A stretch of 64,000 bases of DNA, from NCBI RefSeq assembly GCF_008974145.1, contig NZ_BJKP01000004.1, forward strand, positions 62,001 to 126,000. The letters run 5' to 3'. Below the pieces are notes generated by a model. It was not told where the DNA came from, searched no databases, and saw only the letters and a list, made by a program, of their open reading frames with translations. This DNA comes from Microcystis aeruginosa NIES-4325. GTDB taxonomy: Bacteria; Cyanobacteriota; Cyanobacteriia; Cyanobacteriales; Microcystaceae. The position numbers were made by a program, and so were the translations under genes. Positions 33,929 through 43,300 of this stretch are shown here, in pieces; positions within the stretch are counted from its first letter, which is position 1; each line of letters begins with the position of its first letter.

Positions 33929-34540
33929 TCAAGATAATTGAGATTGCTGGTAATAGGCTAATAATAAATTGCCCGCTTTTGCTAAATTTTGCCCAAAGGC
34001 GATAATTCCTTCTTCATGACCACTCATCACTAAAATTTGTTGCTCCTCTAGACGATCTTCTTGACATAAACGGATAATTTCTGCGGCCATTTCTGGGGTT
34101 CCATAGGCAATATTTTCTTGAGTGGTCGGCACGCAATACATTAAATTTTGCCACAGGGGGCGATGGTGAATATGAATCACCCCATTAATCTGGGGATTAG
34201 CTTCATAAATTGCTCCATGGGTGAGAGTTTCCGAAGAAGCGGCAATTGTTCCCCGACAAGTGACACGATTTTCTCTCCAATCGTAGTCTATAACTGTGGT
34301 GTAATGGGATTCATTTAATACTGGAATCCCGCCAGTGTTAGTGCCAGAAATAATAATTTCTTTGTCTATTTTTCCTCGTTGACTCACATTACCAAAACCG
34401 ATTCCGTTATCGTATTGACCGATTAATCCCAGTCGATAGAGGCGATTGCGCCAATAATTTAATTCTGCAATCTCTGAGCTTATTAAGGGACGGTCAGGAA
34501 TCCAAGTACAATTGTATTTAATGTAACCTTCATCAATCAT
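33929..34540 (-). CDS. Class II aldolase/adducin-family protein
   Basis: A zinc-dependent aldolase-fold protein of about 203 residues from the ATG at 34540, whose ATGA overlaps the stop of the upstream gene. Recognisable parts are NWRNRLYRLGLIGQYDNGIGFGNVS type, TGGIPVLN, zinc ligands in VIHIHHRPLW, and SGHEEGIIAFGQNLAKAGNLLLAYY. It differs from the MtnB gene at 20495. The exact substrate is unknown; fuculose- or ribulose-phosphate-like compounds are possible. A longer start at 34576 is less likely because it overlaps the preceding gene. Confidence 0.8.
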   Translation of the reverse strand: MIDEGYIKYNCTWIPDRPLISSEIAELNYWRNRLYRLGLIGQYDNGIGFGNVSQRGKIDKEIIISGTNTGGIPVLNESHYTTVIDYDWRENRVTCRGTIAASSETLTHGAIYEANPQINGVIHIHHRPLWQNLMYCVPTTQENIAYGTPEMAAEIIRLCQEDRLEEQQILVMSGHEEGIIAFGQNLAKAGNLLLAYYQQSQLS

Positions 34541-34872
34541 AGATTTTTCTGAAAATATTCGGGATAATTTTGACAAATTTTCTGCACAAAGTCCTGAAGA
34601 GGATAGGAAATATGATTAATATAACTATCTTTAATGACTTGGGAAAATAGGGGTAAAACTTCCGTGTCTAGGGCGGGTTTAAATAAGTCCATCGGCAGGA
34701 TTAAATCGGAACCTTCCCGCACATCAATTGTCTCAAAATTATCGGCGACAATTAACCAAAGAGGACGCACCCAAAGAGACGAACGACTTTCGATCACCTG
34801 AATCACTTCTCCGTATAGCTGACTATTTTGACAGGATAAACTAACAATTTGATTTGATGTAAATCGATTCAT
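34537..34872 (-). CDS. Conserved cyanobacterial hypothetical protein
   Basis: A 111-residue soluble protein. A beta-rich N-terminal half (VSLSCQNSQLYGEVIQVIESR, LWVRPLWLIVADNFETIDVREGSDLILPMDLFKPALDTEVLP) is followed by a helical tail (PLQDFVQKICQNYPEYF). The composition WVRPLW-L suggests a surface for other proteins, but no domain is recognised. It overlaps the aldolase by ATGA and is therefore translationally coupled. It starts at an ATG at 34872. Function unknown. Confidence 0.65.
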   Translation of the reverse strand: MNRFTSNQIVSLSCQNSQLYGEVIQVIESRSSLWVRPLWLIVADNFETIDVREGSDLILPMDLFKPALDTEVLPLFSQVIKDSYINHISYPLQDFVQKICQNYPEYFQKNL

Positions 34873-35202
34873 AGACTCTCATATATGGCAATTAAATTGG
34901 TAAATAATTAATTTTTCAGGAATAACAAAGTAGAGAAATTAGCTGAAGGTTGACCAGCTTTTTTTAGTGATTACTGAAGCAGAAACCTTTAACTCAAATC
35001 TGATCATCATTAACATTCCCATCGATAGCAGAAATTTTCCTTTTTGCGATAAGTATATCCCATTTTGACATAGATTGTAATAAACTGATAAATTACTTAA
35101 AATAATTTAAGCTTTTTTCGCAAAAAAATGTTAAAAACTTGACATAAATACTAATTTACCCATTTTTTAATGATACTAATTAGGCGTAGGAAATGAGAGA
35201 AA
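34873..35202. other. Gap holding a promoter-like site
   Basis: The 330-base, very AT-rich gap has TTGACA at 35065-35070 and, 18 bases downstream, TAAATT at 35089-35094 as a likely sigma-70-type promoter reading toward the gene at 35203. A second TTGACA at 35139 lacks a well-placed -10. No other gene is visible. Confidence 0.4.
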
Positions 35203-35496
35203 ATGAATGTATTAGGAGAGACAAGATTTGAGCAGGGAGTAATTAATATGTCCCTGAGCAATATGTGCGATCAAAATAGCTATGTAGGTCAAGAACTAGG
35301 CAAAGTTTACCACGATTATCAAGAAGAACACGAAGAAGCGATCAGTAACCCTTGCCAGGACTCCTATCAATTTACTATATACGTTCCCCATCCCAATCAG
35401 CAAGAGGAAGAAATCAGCCTAGAAGCAGGTTTAAGTCGCGGTTACGATCTGGAAGTCAAGGCGATTATCAACTCAGTGATAACTGCTCACTGTTAA
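35203..35496 (+). CDS. Small acidic protein of unknown function
   Basis: A 97-residue frame from ATG 35203; an ATG at 35248 (MSLSNMCDQNSYVGQEL) is a second possible start. The sequence is acidic and glutamate-rich in the middle (DYQEEHEEAIS), with a C-terminal beta-type part (YQFTIYVPHP). No signal or membrane segment. It shares its strand with the Crp-type gene 82 bases downstream and could be in the same transcript. No family recognised. Confidence 0.5.
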   Translation: MNVLGETRFEQGVINMSLSNMCDQNSYVGQELGKVYHDYQEEHEEAISNPCQDSYQFTIYVPHPNQQEEEISLEAGLSRGYDLEVKAIINSVITAHC

Positions 35497-35577
35497 TCTG
35501 GGGATTACCTAATGTTTACCTTGATACAGTAAAGTGGGGTTAAAATTGTTAGCCCCTCACCCAGGAGAACTTTGATC

Positions 35578-36180
35578 ATGTTACTGACCTATAACCCCAA
35601 CGTCTCACCCTTCCGAGAAGACTATAGCGAGAGTCGTCGGCTCCATTTTTATGATCGCGGGGAAAATATTCCTCTGGTGGTTGATGGAGTCTGGCAAGTT
35701 TATCGGGGTATGGCGCAACTAAGTCAAGTATCTGAGAGTGGAGAGGAAATTTTACTAGGCTGGGTTCATTCATCCCACTTTTTTGGCTTAAATTTGACCC
35801 ATATAGAATCCTATCACGCCAGAGCCTTGTCGGAACTGTACCTAAAATGGTACACGATCGCCGAAGTGGAAAATTCGGCGGAATTAACCAGGATGATGTT
35901 AAATCAAATGATCCGTCGTCAACAACAAACGGAATCGCTCCTTGCGATCGCAGGACTCAAACGAGTGGAGGAACGTCTCCAGCAGTTACTACAGTTATTA
36001 AAGCGGGAGATGGGAGAACCAATCGCCCAAGGCAGTCGTTTAAAGATACGTTTAACCCATCAAAATCTCGCCAATGCTATCGGTACTACAAGGGTAACGG
36101 TGACGCGTTTGTTAGGGGAATTTCAGCGTCAGGGAACGGTGAGCATCGATTGCGATCGCCACTTAATTATTCATGATTAA
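35578..36180 (+). CDS. Crp/Fnr-family transcriptional regulator
   Basis: A 200-residue DNA-binding regulator from ATG 35578, preceded by an AGGAG ribosome site with 10-base spacing. A TTG two codons earlier is less likely. The N-terminal effector domain is present but degenerate (VDGVWQVYRGMAQLS, GWVHSSHFFG), so the ligand pocket is unclear. The winged helix is strong: RLTHQNLANAIGTTRVTVTRLLGEFQRQG. It is shorter than the one at 772. The regulator is close in type to NtcA but lacks its exact motifs. The small gene at 35203 is its upstream neighbour. Targets are unknown. Confidence 0.87.
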   Translation: MLLTYNPNVSPFREDYSESRRLHFYDRGENIPLVVDGVWQVYRGMAQLSQVSESGEEILLGWVHSSHFFGLNLTHIESYHARALSELYLKWYTIAEVENSAELTRMMLNQMIRRQQQTESLLAIAGLKRVEERLQQLLQLLKREMGEPIAQGSRLKIRLTHQNLANAIGTTRVTVTRLLGEFQRQGTVSIDCDRHLIIHD

Positions 36181-36195
36181 CTCAGACAATTTTAG

Positions 36196-37089
36196 TCAGA
36201 TCCCGCCCACTAATTGCCAAGCTAATTTAGCAGCCCCCACCATCCCGGCTCGATTACCTAACTCGGCCGTTAATACCTCTAATCCTTCTCTGGAACTAGG
36301 TAACACCCGTCTTTCGATTTCTGTGAGGAGAGAGGGAAAGAAAAACTTAGCACTGGCGCTAATGCCGCCGCCTATAATTACCGCCTCTGGGGTGAGAACA
36401 TAGAGTAAACTAGCAATACCAGCCCCCAGTAAACAACCGTAACCCTGCCAGAATTCTAAAGCCTCTTGATCGCCTTTTTCGGCCAATTCTGCCAATTGCT
36501 TCGGTTCTTTGCCAGTCATCCGGCGAATAGCTTGCAGGGAGGCGTATTGTTCTAAGGAACCCTGATTACCGCTATTGCACAATGGACCGTCAAAATTGAG
36601 GGTTATTAAGCCCAATTCGGCGGCTGTTCCCTTACTGCCCACAAATAAGTTACCATCGAGGACAATTGCCCCTCCTACTCCCGTCCCCAAGGTCAACAGG
36701 ATCAAGTTTTGAAAGCGTTTGCCCGCTCCTAACCAAGCTTCCCCCAAACCGGCACAATTGGCATCGTTGGCTAAAATTGTCGGCATTCCCGTACTTTCTT
36801 CTAACCAATCGGCGAGGGGAATATCCCGCCATCCTGCCAAATTAATCGCTATTTTAGCAATTCTTCCCTGAGCATCCGTCGGTCCTGGCGTTCCCACACC
36901 GATGGCTTGACAACTTTTATCTAAATTTACTTGACAAATGCCTTGATGTATGGTAACTGCGACTTGTTTGGGTGTAGCGGGTTGGGGAGTGGCCAAGGTG
37001 ATAGATTCGAGACAATTGCCCTCTTGGTCAAATTTACCAATTTTAATAGCGGTTCCACCTAAATCGACACCTATTACTGTTTTCACCAT
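36196..37089 (-). CDS. ROK-family sugar kinase (glucokinase-like)
   Basis: A 297-residue ROK-family protein. The ATP-binding phosphate loop is GVDLGGTAIKIGKF, the sugar-binding core is NLAGWRDIPLADWLEES and LANDANCAGLGEAW, and ILLTLGTGVGGAIVLDGNLF holds the ROK signature. It probably phosphorylates glucose or a related hexose. The usual CxCGxxGCxE zinc site is degenerate (DGPLCNSGNQGSLEQYAS), with only one Cys, a departure from classical ROK kinases. An ATG at 37089 with a GGAAAG ribosome site opens it. It is convergent with the Crp-type gene, 15 bases apart. Confidence 0.85.
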   Translation of the reverse strand: MVKTVIGVDLGGTAIKIGKFDQEGNCLESITLATPQPATPKQVAVTIHQGICQVNLDKSCQAIGVGTPGPTDAQGRIAKIAINLAGWRDIPLADWLEESTGMPTILANDANCAGLGEAWLGAGKRFQNLILLTLGTGVGGAIVLDGNLFVGSKGTAAELGLITLNFDGPLCNSGNQGSLEQYASLQAIRRMTGKEPKQLAELAEKGDQEALEFWQGYGCLLGAGIASLLYVLTPEAVIIGGGISASAKFFFPSLLTEIERRVLPSSREGLEVLTAELGNRAGMVGAAKLAWQLVGGI

Positions 37090-37393
37090 CGGGCTTTCCT
37101 TGTTACTCTGGGAATAGCTAGGTTTATTATCACTCTTTTTGGCGGTTTTTTTCGGGGTTAGATGTGATCGAGAGGATAATTCGGCTAAACTGGCAAAACT
37201 AGCTGATTGATTAGCCCAAATTTCTCCTATAGTTTAGACAAGCTGTGCTGAATTTAAACTGCGTATTGAAAATTTTAGTACAAATGCTCAAACTGCTTCC
37301 CCCTGCTCCCCGCTCCCTTGCAGTCTTAACGAGTAATTTAGATAGTCAACGGCTTACCTGCAGCTTAACTCCTGATTTTTACCCATTTTAAAA
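37090..37393. other. Intergenic gap without a gene
   Basis: These 304 bases between the divergent ROK and DUF29 genes contain AT-rich runs and a C-rich patch near 37300 (CTTCCCCCTGCTCCCCG). I see no RNA gene, no terminator and no long open frame. Confidence 0.5.
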
Positions 37394-37879
37394 ATGATCA
37401 AAGTTACTATCCCAACTCTTTACGATACCGATTATCAACTTTGGTTAGAAAACATTATCAACCAATTGCGTCAAGGCGATTTTCAATCGGTAGATTGGCA
37501 GAATTTATTAGAGGAGTTAGCAGATTTGGGGAAGAGTGAACGACGAGCATTAGAAAGTTTATTAACTCGACTTTTAGAACATTTACTGAAGTTAACTTAC
37601 TGGCAATCCCAACGGGATTATAATCAAGCTGGATGGAAAAAAGAAATTCGCAATTTTCGGATTCAGATCAAAAAAATTCTTAAAGATAGTCCCAGTTTAA
37701 AGCTCTATTTAAGGGAAATTTTGCAGGAATGTTATCTCGATGCTCGCAATCTGCTTATTGACGAAACCGAATTAGATGCCAGTATTTTCCCCGGGGAAGT
37801 GTTAGCTAGTCTAGAGGAGATTCTCGATCAAAATTGGCTGCCAGATTGGGAAGATATAAACAGCAATAAATCTTCCTAA
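37394..37879 (+). CDS. DUF29-domain protein
   Basis: A 161-residue member of the DUF29 family, which is abundant in cyanobacteria. The pattern is YDTDYQLWLENIINQLRQGDF, then the near-invariant DWQNLLEELADLGKSERRALESLL, HLLKLTYWQSQR and WKKEIRNFRIQIKKIL. It is mostly helical and soluble, with no signal. The function is not known. The gene starts at an ATG at 37394. The stop is close to the convergent zinc-finger gene. Confidence 0.88.
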   Translation: MIKVTIPTLYDTDYQLWLENIINQLRQGDFQSVDWQNLLEELADLGKSERRALESLLTRLLEHLLKLTYWQSQRDYNQAGWKKEIRNFRIQIKKILKDSPSLKLYLREILQECYLDARNLLIDETELDASIFPGEVLASLEEILDQNWLPDWEDINSNKSS

Positions 37880-37897
37880 GCGAACTAAAGATTAGCT

Positions 37898-38278
37898 TCA
37901 CCTACCCGGTTTACAGACATTATAGTCCTCGTGAGAGATCACCGCTTCTGGGACGAGGAGATTGCCGTAGTCGCGACAGATGAGACGATAATTGCGGGTA
38001 ACGGGGATACTGATAATAAAGCGATCATGTCGCAATCGTTTACCATGGAAATCTCGATAATTGCGGTGATTTTGCAATCCTTGTAGGATTTCCCTAGCTT
38101 TAAGTACCACATTTTTCGGTAATTCCCGCAGATCGATCGGATCTTCGGAAAAAGTGGCTTCCCAAGCATTTTTTTGACGTTTTCTTTCTTCCCAAGCGGC
38201 ATCTAGTTGAGCGCAATGATGGCAGACTTGGCCATAACCCTTGTGACCACAGGGAAACTTCTTCTTTCTTCTGGACAT
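37898..38278 (-). CDS. Cyanobacterial zinc-finger-like protein
   Basis: A 126-residue protein. The N-terminus holds a compact Cys/His group, PCGHKGYGQVCHHCAQLD (C-x1-H, then C-x2-C), which looks like a zinc knuckle. A basic helical linker (KRQKNAWEATF) follows. The rest (LPKNVVLKAREILQGL, RFIISIPVTRNYRLICRDYGN) resembles a ParE/RelE-type fold, as in small RNA-binding proteins. It starts at an ATG at 38278. It is conserved in cyanobacteria to my knowledge, but unnamed. The toxin-like resemblance is only a weak impression. Confidence 0.65.
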   Translation of the reverse strand: MSRRKKKFPCGHKGYGQVCHHCAQLDAAWEERKRQKNAWEATFSEDPIDLRELPKNVVLKAREILQGLQNHRNYRDFHGKRLRHDRFIISIPVTRNYRLICRDYGNLLVPEAVISHEDYNVCKPGR

Positions 38279-38484
38279 AATACCATCTGTCTGTGAGGCT
38301 GTGAGGGAGTATTCAAGAGCGGTAAAGCTTGCTTCACTTTTGGCAGATGGAGAAGAAAGTCTTTACCTAGTGATTATCTATACTTACCAGCATACAGGGA
38401 TCGATACCTCGTTTGGCCATTGACCAGCAAGAAAGTTGATCTTGGTTAGTTAGGGCTGACTGTCACCAACAGGATTAAGGCTGC

Positions 38485-39537
38485 TTAGAATAATTCCCAT
38501 TCTTGGGTTCTTAAACGTTTGAGAGTGGCCAAACGGCTAGTAAAATAATTAGCACAGAGACGACTATAATCGGTTAAACGCAGGTTATTTAAGCTAATTG
38601 ACCAAGACCAAATATAGGCCGCTTGGGTGAGATACTGAAGACAAGATAATTCACCATCAGTTAAAGGCACTGTTTCGTCGTAGCCTTGGATAAAAGCATG
38701 GCGAACCTGGCGATTTAAGCCGGATTGTAGGGAAACTTGCAGAAATTTAGCGATATCAAAAACTCGCCAACCATAACCGCACTGATCGAAATCAAATAGG
38801 GTCATCTGATTATCAGGGGTGATATGCACATTACCACTATGAGGATCGCCCCAACAAATGCCCCAATAGGGAGATTCTGTCGGTAATTTGGCGGTTTCTT
38901 CCTCTATTTCCCTAATGGTTTCTAAAACATAGTCTAGGTCGCTCGGTCGTTGGTGCAGAAAAGGTGCGATAATTTGCAGGGAATCCTCGAGAAGATATTT
39001 GAGGTTGAGGGGATGACGATAGGCTAGGGGGTGAAAATCTGCCGTCACCCGATGTAAATTAGCCACGATCGCCCCTAAATGATAGGCTTGTTCTAGATCT
39101 ATATCCCCAATAGCAATTCCTCCGGGGGCATAGGGAAAGAGGACGGCGTAACGTTTCCCTTCTGGGGCATTAATTTCTAGGCATAATTCACCGTTTTTGC
39201 TGCGAATTGGCGCGGCGACGGGAACCTGAGAGCGATCGAGATAATCTAATAATTCTAACTCGAAGTCGATTTCCATTTTGCTGCGCCAATGGCAGTGAGA
39301 TACGCGCAAAATGTAGGGAGTTGTCAGGGTTTCGAGGAGATACACATCACTTAAACCCCGATGCCAAAATTGACAATTTTTCGGTACATCAATCTCGTAA
39401 CGAGAAAAAACTAAATCTGCTAGGGCAGCGGGAGCCAGAGTGGAGTAGAGTGTGGGAAAAGTCCATTCTCCAGTGCGAAAATTGGCAGCGGGAGAACTAG
39501 AAGGCAGTAAATTGAGCGAAGCCAGAAAAGTCGTCAC
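38485..39537 (-). CDS. APH-type phosphotransferase
   Basis: A member of the aminoglycoside phosphotransferase/homoserine kinase II fold, about 350 residues. The catalytic loop ICWGDPHSGNVHI (HxDxxxxN-like with Asp in place) and the metal-binding TLFDFDQCGYGWRVFDIAKFL are clear. The N-lobe shows LETLTTPYILRVSHCHWRS. The best start is a GTG at 39537; a TTG at 39555 is also possible. The role of this chromosomal copy is unknown; such proteins act on sugars, choline or antibiotics. No neighbouring gene points to a pathway. Confidence 0.75.
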   Translation of the reverse strand: MTTFLASLNLLPSSSPAANFRTGEWTFPTLYSTLAPAALADLVFSRYEIDVPKNCQFWHRGLSDVYLLETLTTPYILRVSHCHWRSKMEIDFELELLDYLDRSQVPVAAPIRSKNGELCLEINAPEGKRYAVLFPYAPGGIAIGDIDLEQAYHLGAIVANLHRVTADFHPLAYRHPLNLKYLLEDSLQIIAPFLHQRPSDLDYVLETIREIEEETAKLPTESPYWGICWGDPHSGNVHITPDNQMTLFDFDQCGYGWRVFDIAKFLQVSLQSGLNRQVRHAFIQGYDETVPLTDGELSCLQYLTQAAYIWSWSISLNNLRLTDYSRLCANYFTSRLATLKRLRTQEWELF

Positions 39538-39649
39538 GGTTCCCTCCCGATGCAAGTGTGGACAACGCTCGCATCATCCTATTTTATAGGCCACATATAT
39601 TACAAATTGGTTCGATCGCTCCGTATATTTCGCTACATTCGTCTGTTAA

Positions 39650-40288
39650 TCAGTCTTTAAGTAGGGTCTGCTGAAAAAGTTTGTTGGCGGGGTTAGGCTT
39701 CGGCCGTGAGCTCAGCCGAACCGCCGAACGGAGTCGGGAGCCGGTCATCGGGAGTCGGGAGGGGAAGTCAGAATAACAGAATGACCTCGCACACTGGGAA
39801 GCGGAACCCTTTACTTGTTTCCCTTCTTCTTCTCCCTTCCAGAGGATTCCTTTCCCTTCATCGAGGAGTAAAAATGACAAAGGCCATCCAGTCTTTTGAC
39901 CTTTTCTTCTCTGTCTGAGTCTTTCTTTTTTTACATAAGGTCTATTATCCGTATCTAGATCAATAGCTAATTCATAGGTAATTGGTCGGGAATTGTAATC
40001 TTCTTTATAGTAAATCTGAAATTCAATGCTTCCTTCCTGACTCTGGGAACGAAGACGCTCAAACCCGCCCCGACCTCGCGCATCACAAGCTTCTTCTACT
40101 CCTCCTTTAAGACAATCAGATAAAAAACCGAACGCATCAAAAAGTGTGCTTTTTCCCACACGATTTTTGCCGATAACGGCCGTCATCGGTGTCAGAGAAT
40201 CTCGATTTTGAGTATTCCATAACTTGCCCAGAGTTATATCCTTGAGCACTCGATCATTTTTAATCCTCAATCCCTCAATTCCGGCCAT
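39650..40288 (-). pseudogene. Truncated AAA-type ATPase
   Basis: The first 155 residues are a normal ATPase N-terminus: GIEGLRIKNDRVLKDITLG and the Walker A GKNRVGKSTLFDAFGFL. The remaining 57 residues (from about GSASQCARSFCY) have a different composition and run into CTCCCGACTCC-type repeats and a diverged copy of the 29068-type repeat. The Walker B and sensor parts are missing, and complete relatives are about twice this length. I read it as a gene cut by a deletion or by repeat insertion. It is probably inactive. Confidence 0.7.
39662..39685. repeat. Diverged copy of the AGGGTNTGC repeat
   Basis: TAGGGTCTGCTGAAAAAGTTT matches the 29068 and 46551 copies with several differences. It lies inside the replaced tail of the truncated ATPase. 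Confidence 0.45.
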
Positions 40289-40345
40289 TATTTAGTCCCG
40301 TTTCTCATTAATTTCTTGATAGACCGATTCTAGACCAGTTATCAA

Positions 40346-43300
40346 TTACTGACCCGATTCGATCGCTCCTTCGGCTTCATGGACAATTGCCCTCAATCGA
40401 TCTAAAGTTTTCTGGTCCACCTGGGTCCATAATCCCCGTTGTTGAGCTTCTAATAATCTTTCGGCCATATCTCGCAATGCCCAGGGGTTTTTCTCCTGAA
40501 TAAATTGTTGTACCTTGTGGTCAAATAAATAAGCTTCGGCTACTCCCTGATAGATAAAATCCTCCACCAGATGAGTAGTGGCAGAGTAGGCAAAAATATA
40601 ATCTACGGTCGCAGCCATCTCGAAAGCGCCTTTATAGCCGTGTCGCATCACTCCCGCTATCCATTTGGGGTTCACTACTCGCGAACGATATACCCGGCGA
40701 ATTTCTTCCTCTAGGCTTCTGATGCGGGGATTTTCTGGACGGGAATGATCACCAAAATAGGTGACGGGATTTTTGCCGGTTAAAGCTCGGACACTGGCAG
40801 TTAAGCCGCCTTGAAATTGATAGTAGTCATCGGAGTCGAAAATATCGTGTTCTCGATTGTCCTGATTGTGCAGCACTATCTCTAATTCTTGCAGTCTATT
40901 TCTCAATACTTCCGGTAAAGAATGGGCAGTTCCTTGACTATCATAGGCATAACAACTCCAGTTAATATAAGCATTAGCTAAGTCTTGATCATTTTGCCAG
41001 TTTTGTGACTCGATTAACCCCTGTAAACCGGCCCCGTAAGCACCCGGTTTGCAGCCAAAGATTCTGGCAGTAGCTCTCAGTTTCGCCTCTTTTTCTCCTA
41101 AGCCCTGACTTAGCCAAAACTCCCTCTCTGTCTTCACTTTCGCCGCTAAAGGATTAATTTTTTCTTCTTCCTCTTGACAAGCTACCGCATTTATGCCAGA
41201 ATTAAGGAGATGTAGTATGCTAGGGAAACTGTCCCTAAAGAAGCCCGATACCCGAACGGTCACATCAATTCGAGGACGGCCTAAGCTAGACGGGGTAAGG
41301 ATTTCAAACCCGACCACCCGACGGAAAAAACCATCCCAAAGGGGACGAATTCCCAGTAAAGCCATGGCTTCGGCCACATCTTCGCCACTATTTCTCATCG
41401 TCGAAGTTCCCCAGATAGAAATCGCCAAAGTGCGGGGATATTCGCCATTTTCTTGGGTATAACGTTCAATTAGTGCCTCTGCGGCCTTTCTTCCCACTTC
41501 CCACGCGGTTTCTGTGGGGATTGCGCGGGTATCGACAGAATAGAAATTTCTGCCAGTGGGGAGAACATCGGGACGGCCGCGGGTAGGAGCGCCGGAAGCA
41601 CCACTGGGGACGTATTGGCCAGCGAGACCTTTTAAGAGATAGGTAAGTTCATCGGGGGTTTGTTTTAAAGCAGGAATTAACTGATTTTCTAGCCAAACCA
41701 ATTCTTTTGCCGTATTTTCACCTAGAGGTTCAATTTTCTGGCTAATTAAATCCTGAGCGAGACTTTCCAGATAAGTAGTAGTATCGTTATATTCCGTCAG
41801 GGGGTCGCAGTCGAGATGGAGGTCAAGGGCGATCGAACGGGTTAAACCAGGGCGGTCGGGACTGGGAGAACGGGCGATCGATTGGATTAAATCAATTAAC
41901 TGCTGACCCTGGGGACATTGACCGAAGATATGTAAACCGTCGCGGATTTGTGCTTCCTTGAGTTCACAGAGATAACCATCCACGACGGTGAGAAATTGAC
42001 CAAAGGAAGCACTGGTCGCAACGCGCTCGCTACGCGAGATCGTGCCTAGCTCTCGATCGAGATTAGTTTTCGCCACCAGATCACTAATCCGCTCGCGAAT
42101 CATAGCTAAACGAGAAGGATCAAGAGATTCTGCCTGATAATATTCATCGATGAGAGACTCTAACTTTTCCCAATCCCCATACAATTCCGCTCGCGTCATT
42201 GGGGGGGTGAGATGGTCGATGATAACAGCTTGGGAACGTCTTTTAGCGCTGGAACCTTCTCCGGGGTCATTGACAATAAACGGATAAAAATTCGGCAGCG
42301 ACGAGAAAGCAATTTCGGGATAACAATGGGGAGAAAGAGCGAGACTTTTCCCTGGTAGCCATTCTAAATTGCCGTGTTTACCGAGATTAATCACGGCAGT
42401 GACTTGGAATTCCTGTCGTAACCAATGGTAAAAAGCGAGATAGCCGTGGGTAGGTTCCAGGTCGGGGGAATGATAATTAAGAGTCGGGTCAAGGTCATAA
42501 CCGCGAGAAGGTTGAATACCGATAAAGACATTACCTAACTGGAGGCCCGGGATAGGAAAATCTCCTTCTGGATGTCCCCAACGGTCAAGCATAGCGCTTT
42601 GATTATCGGGGGGAAGGGAGGAGAAATAATCTAGATATGCTGACCGGGAGAGAGATTGATAGATAGGTTTTAATTCCCTTGTCTCCAGGTCATTAGTGAT
42701 ACCGGAAATAAGCAATCGCATTAATTCATCGCTATGGTCGGGGAGGTCGGTGAGGGTATAACCTTGTTTTTGTAATGCGCGAAGAATTTCTAAACCACTA
42801 GCGGGAGTATCTAAACCGACTCCGTTAGCGATACGACCATCCTTATTGGGATAGTTGGGGAAAATGAGAGCAATTTTTTTCTGGGAGTTGGGAAGGGAGG
42901 AGAGTTGACAATAGTTTGCGGTTAAATCAGCGACAAAATCAACCCGGTGGGGGAGGGGTTGATAGACAACTATTTCCGTTTCTAGTTTCGGATGTCGGGT
43001 GAGGACAGATTTAAAGGAAATAGCGCGGGTGATAATTTTGCCATCCATTTCTGGTAAAGCGATATTCATGGCCACATCCCGGGGGGAAAGACCTTGATAA
43101 CCCTGTTGATAAGCTTCTAAACTGCTGCTGCTGAGGATTACTTGGAAGATGGGTTTATTGAGGGACTGCCAGAAGTGATGATTTTGTTTGTCTTCTGGTC
43201 GCTGGATAGAGAAGCTAGTGGTGTCGAGAATTAGGTCTGGGGGATGCTGGGAAAAGAGGGTTAATAGTTCCTCTTGCACTTCGATTTCCCGGAGAGAGGA

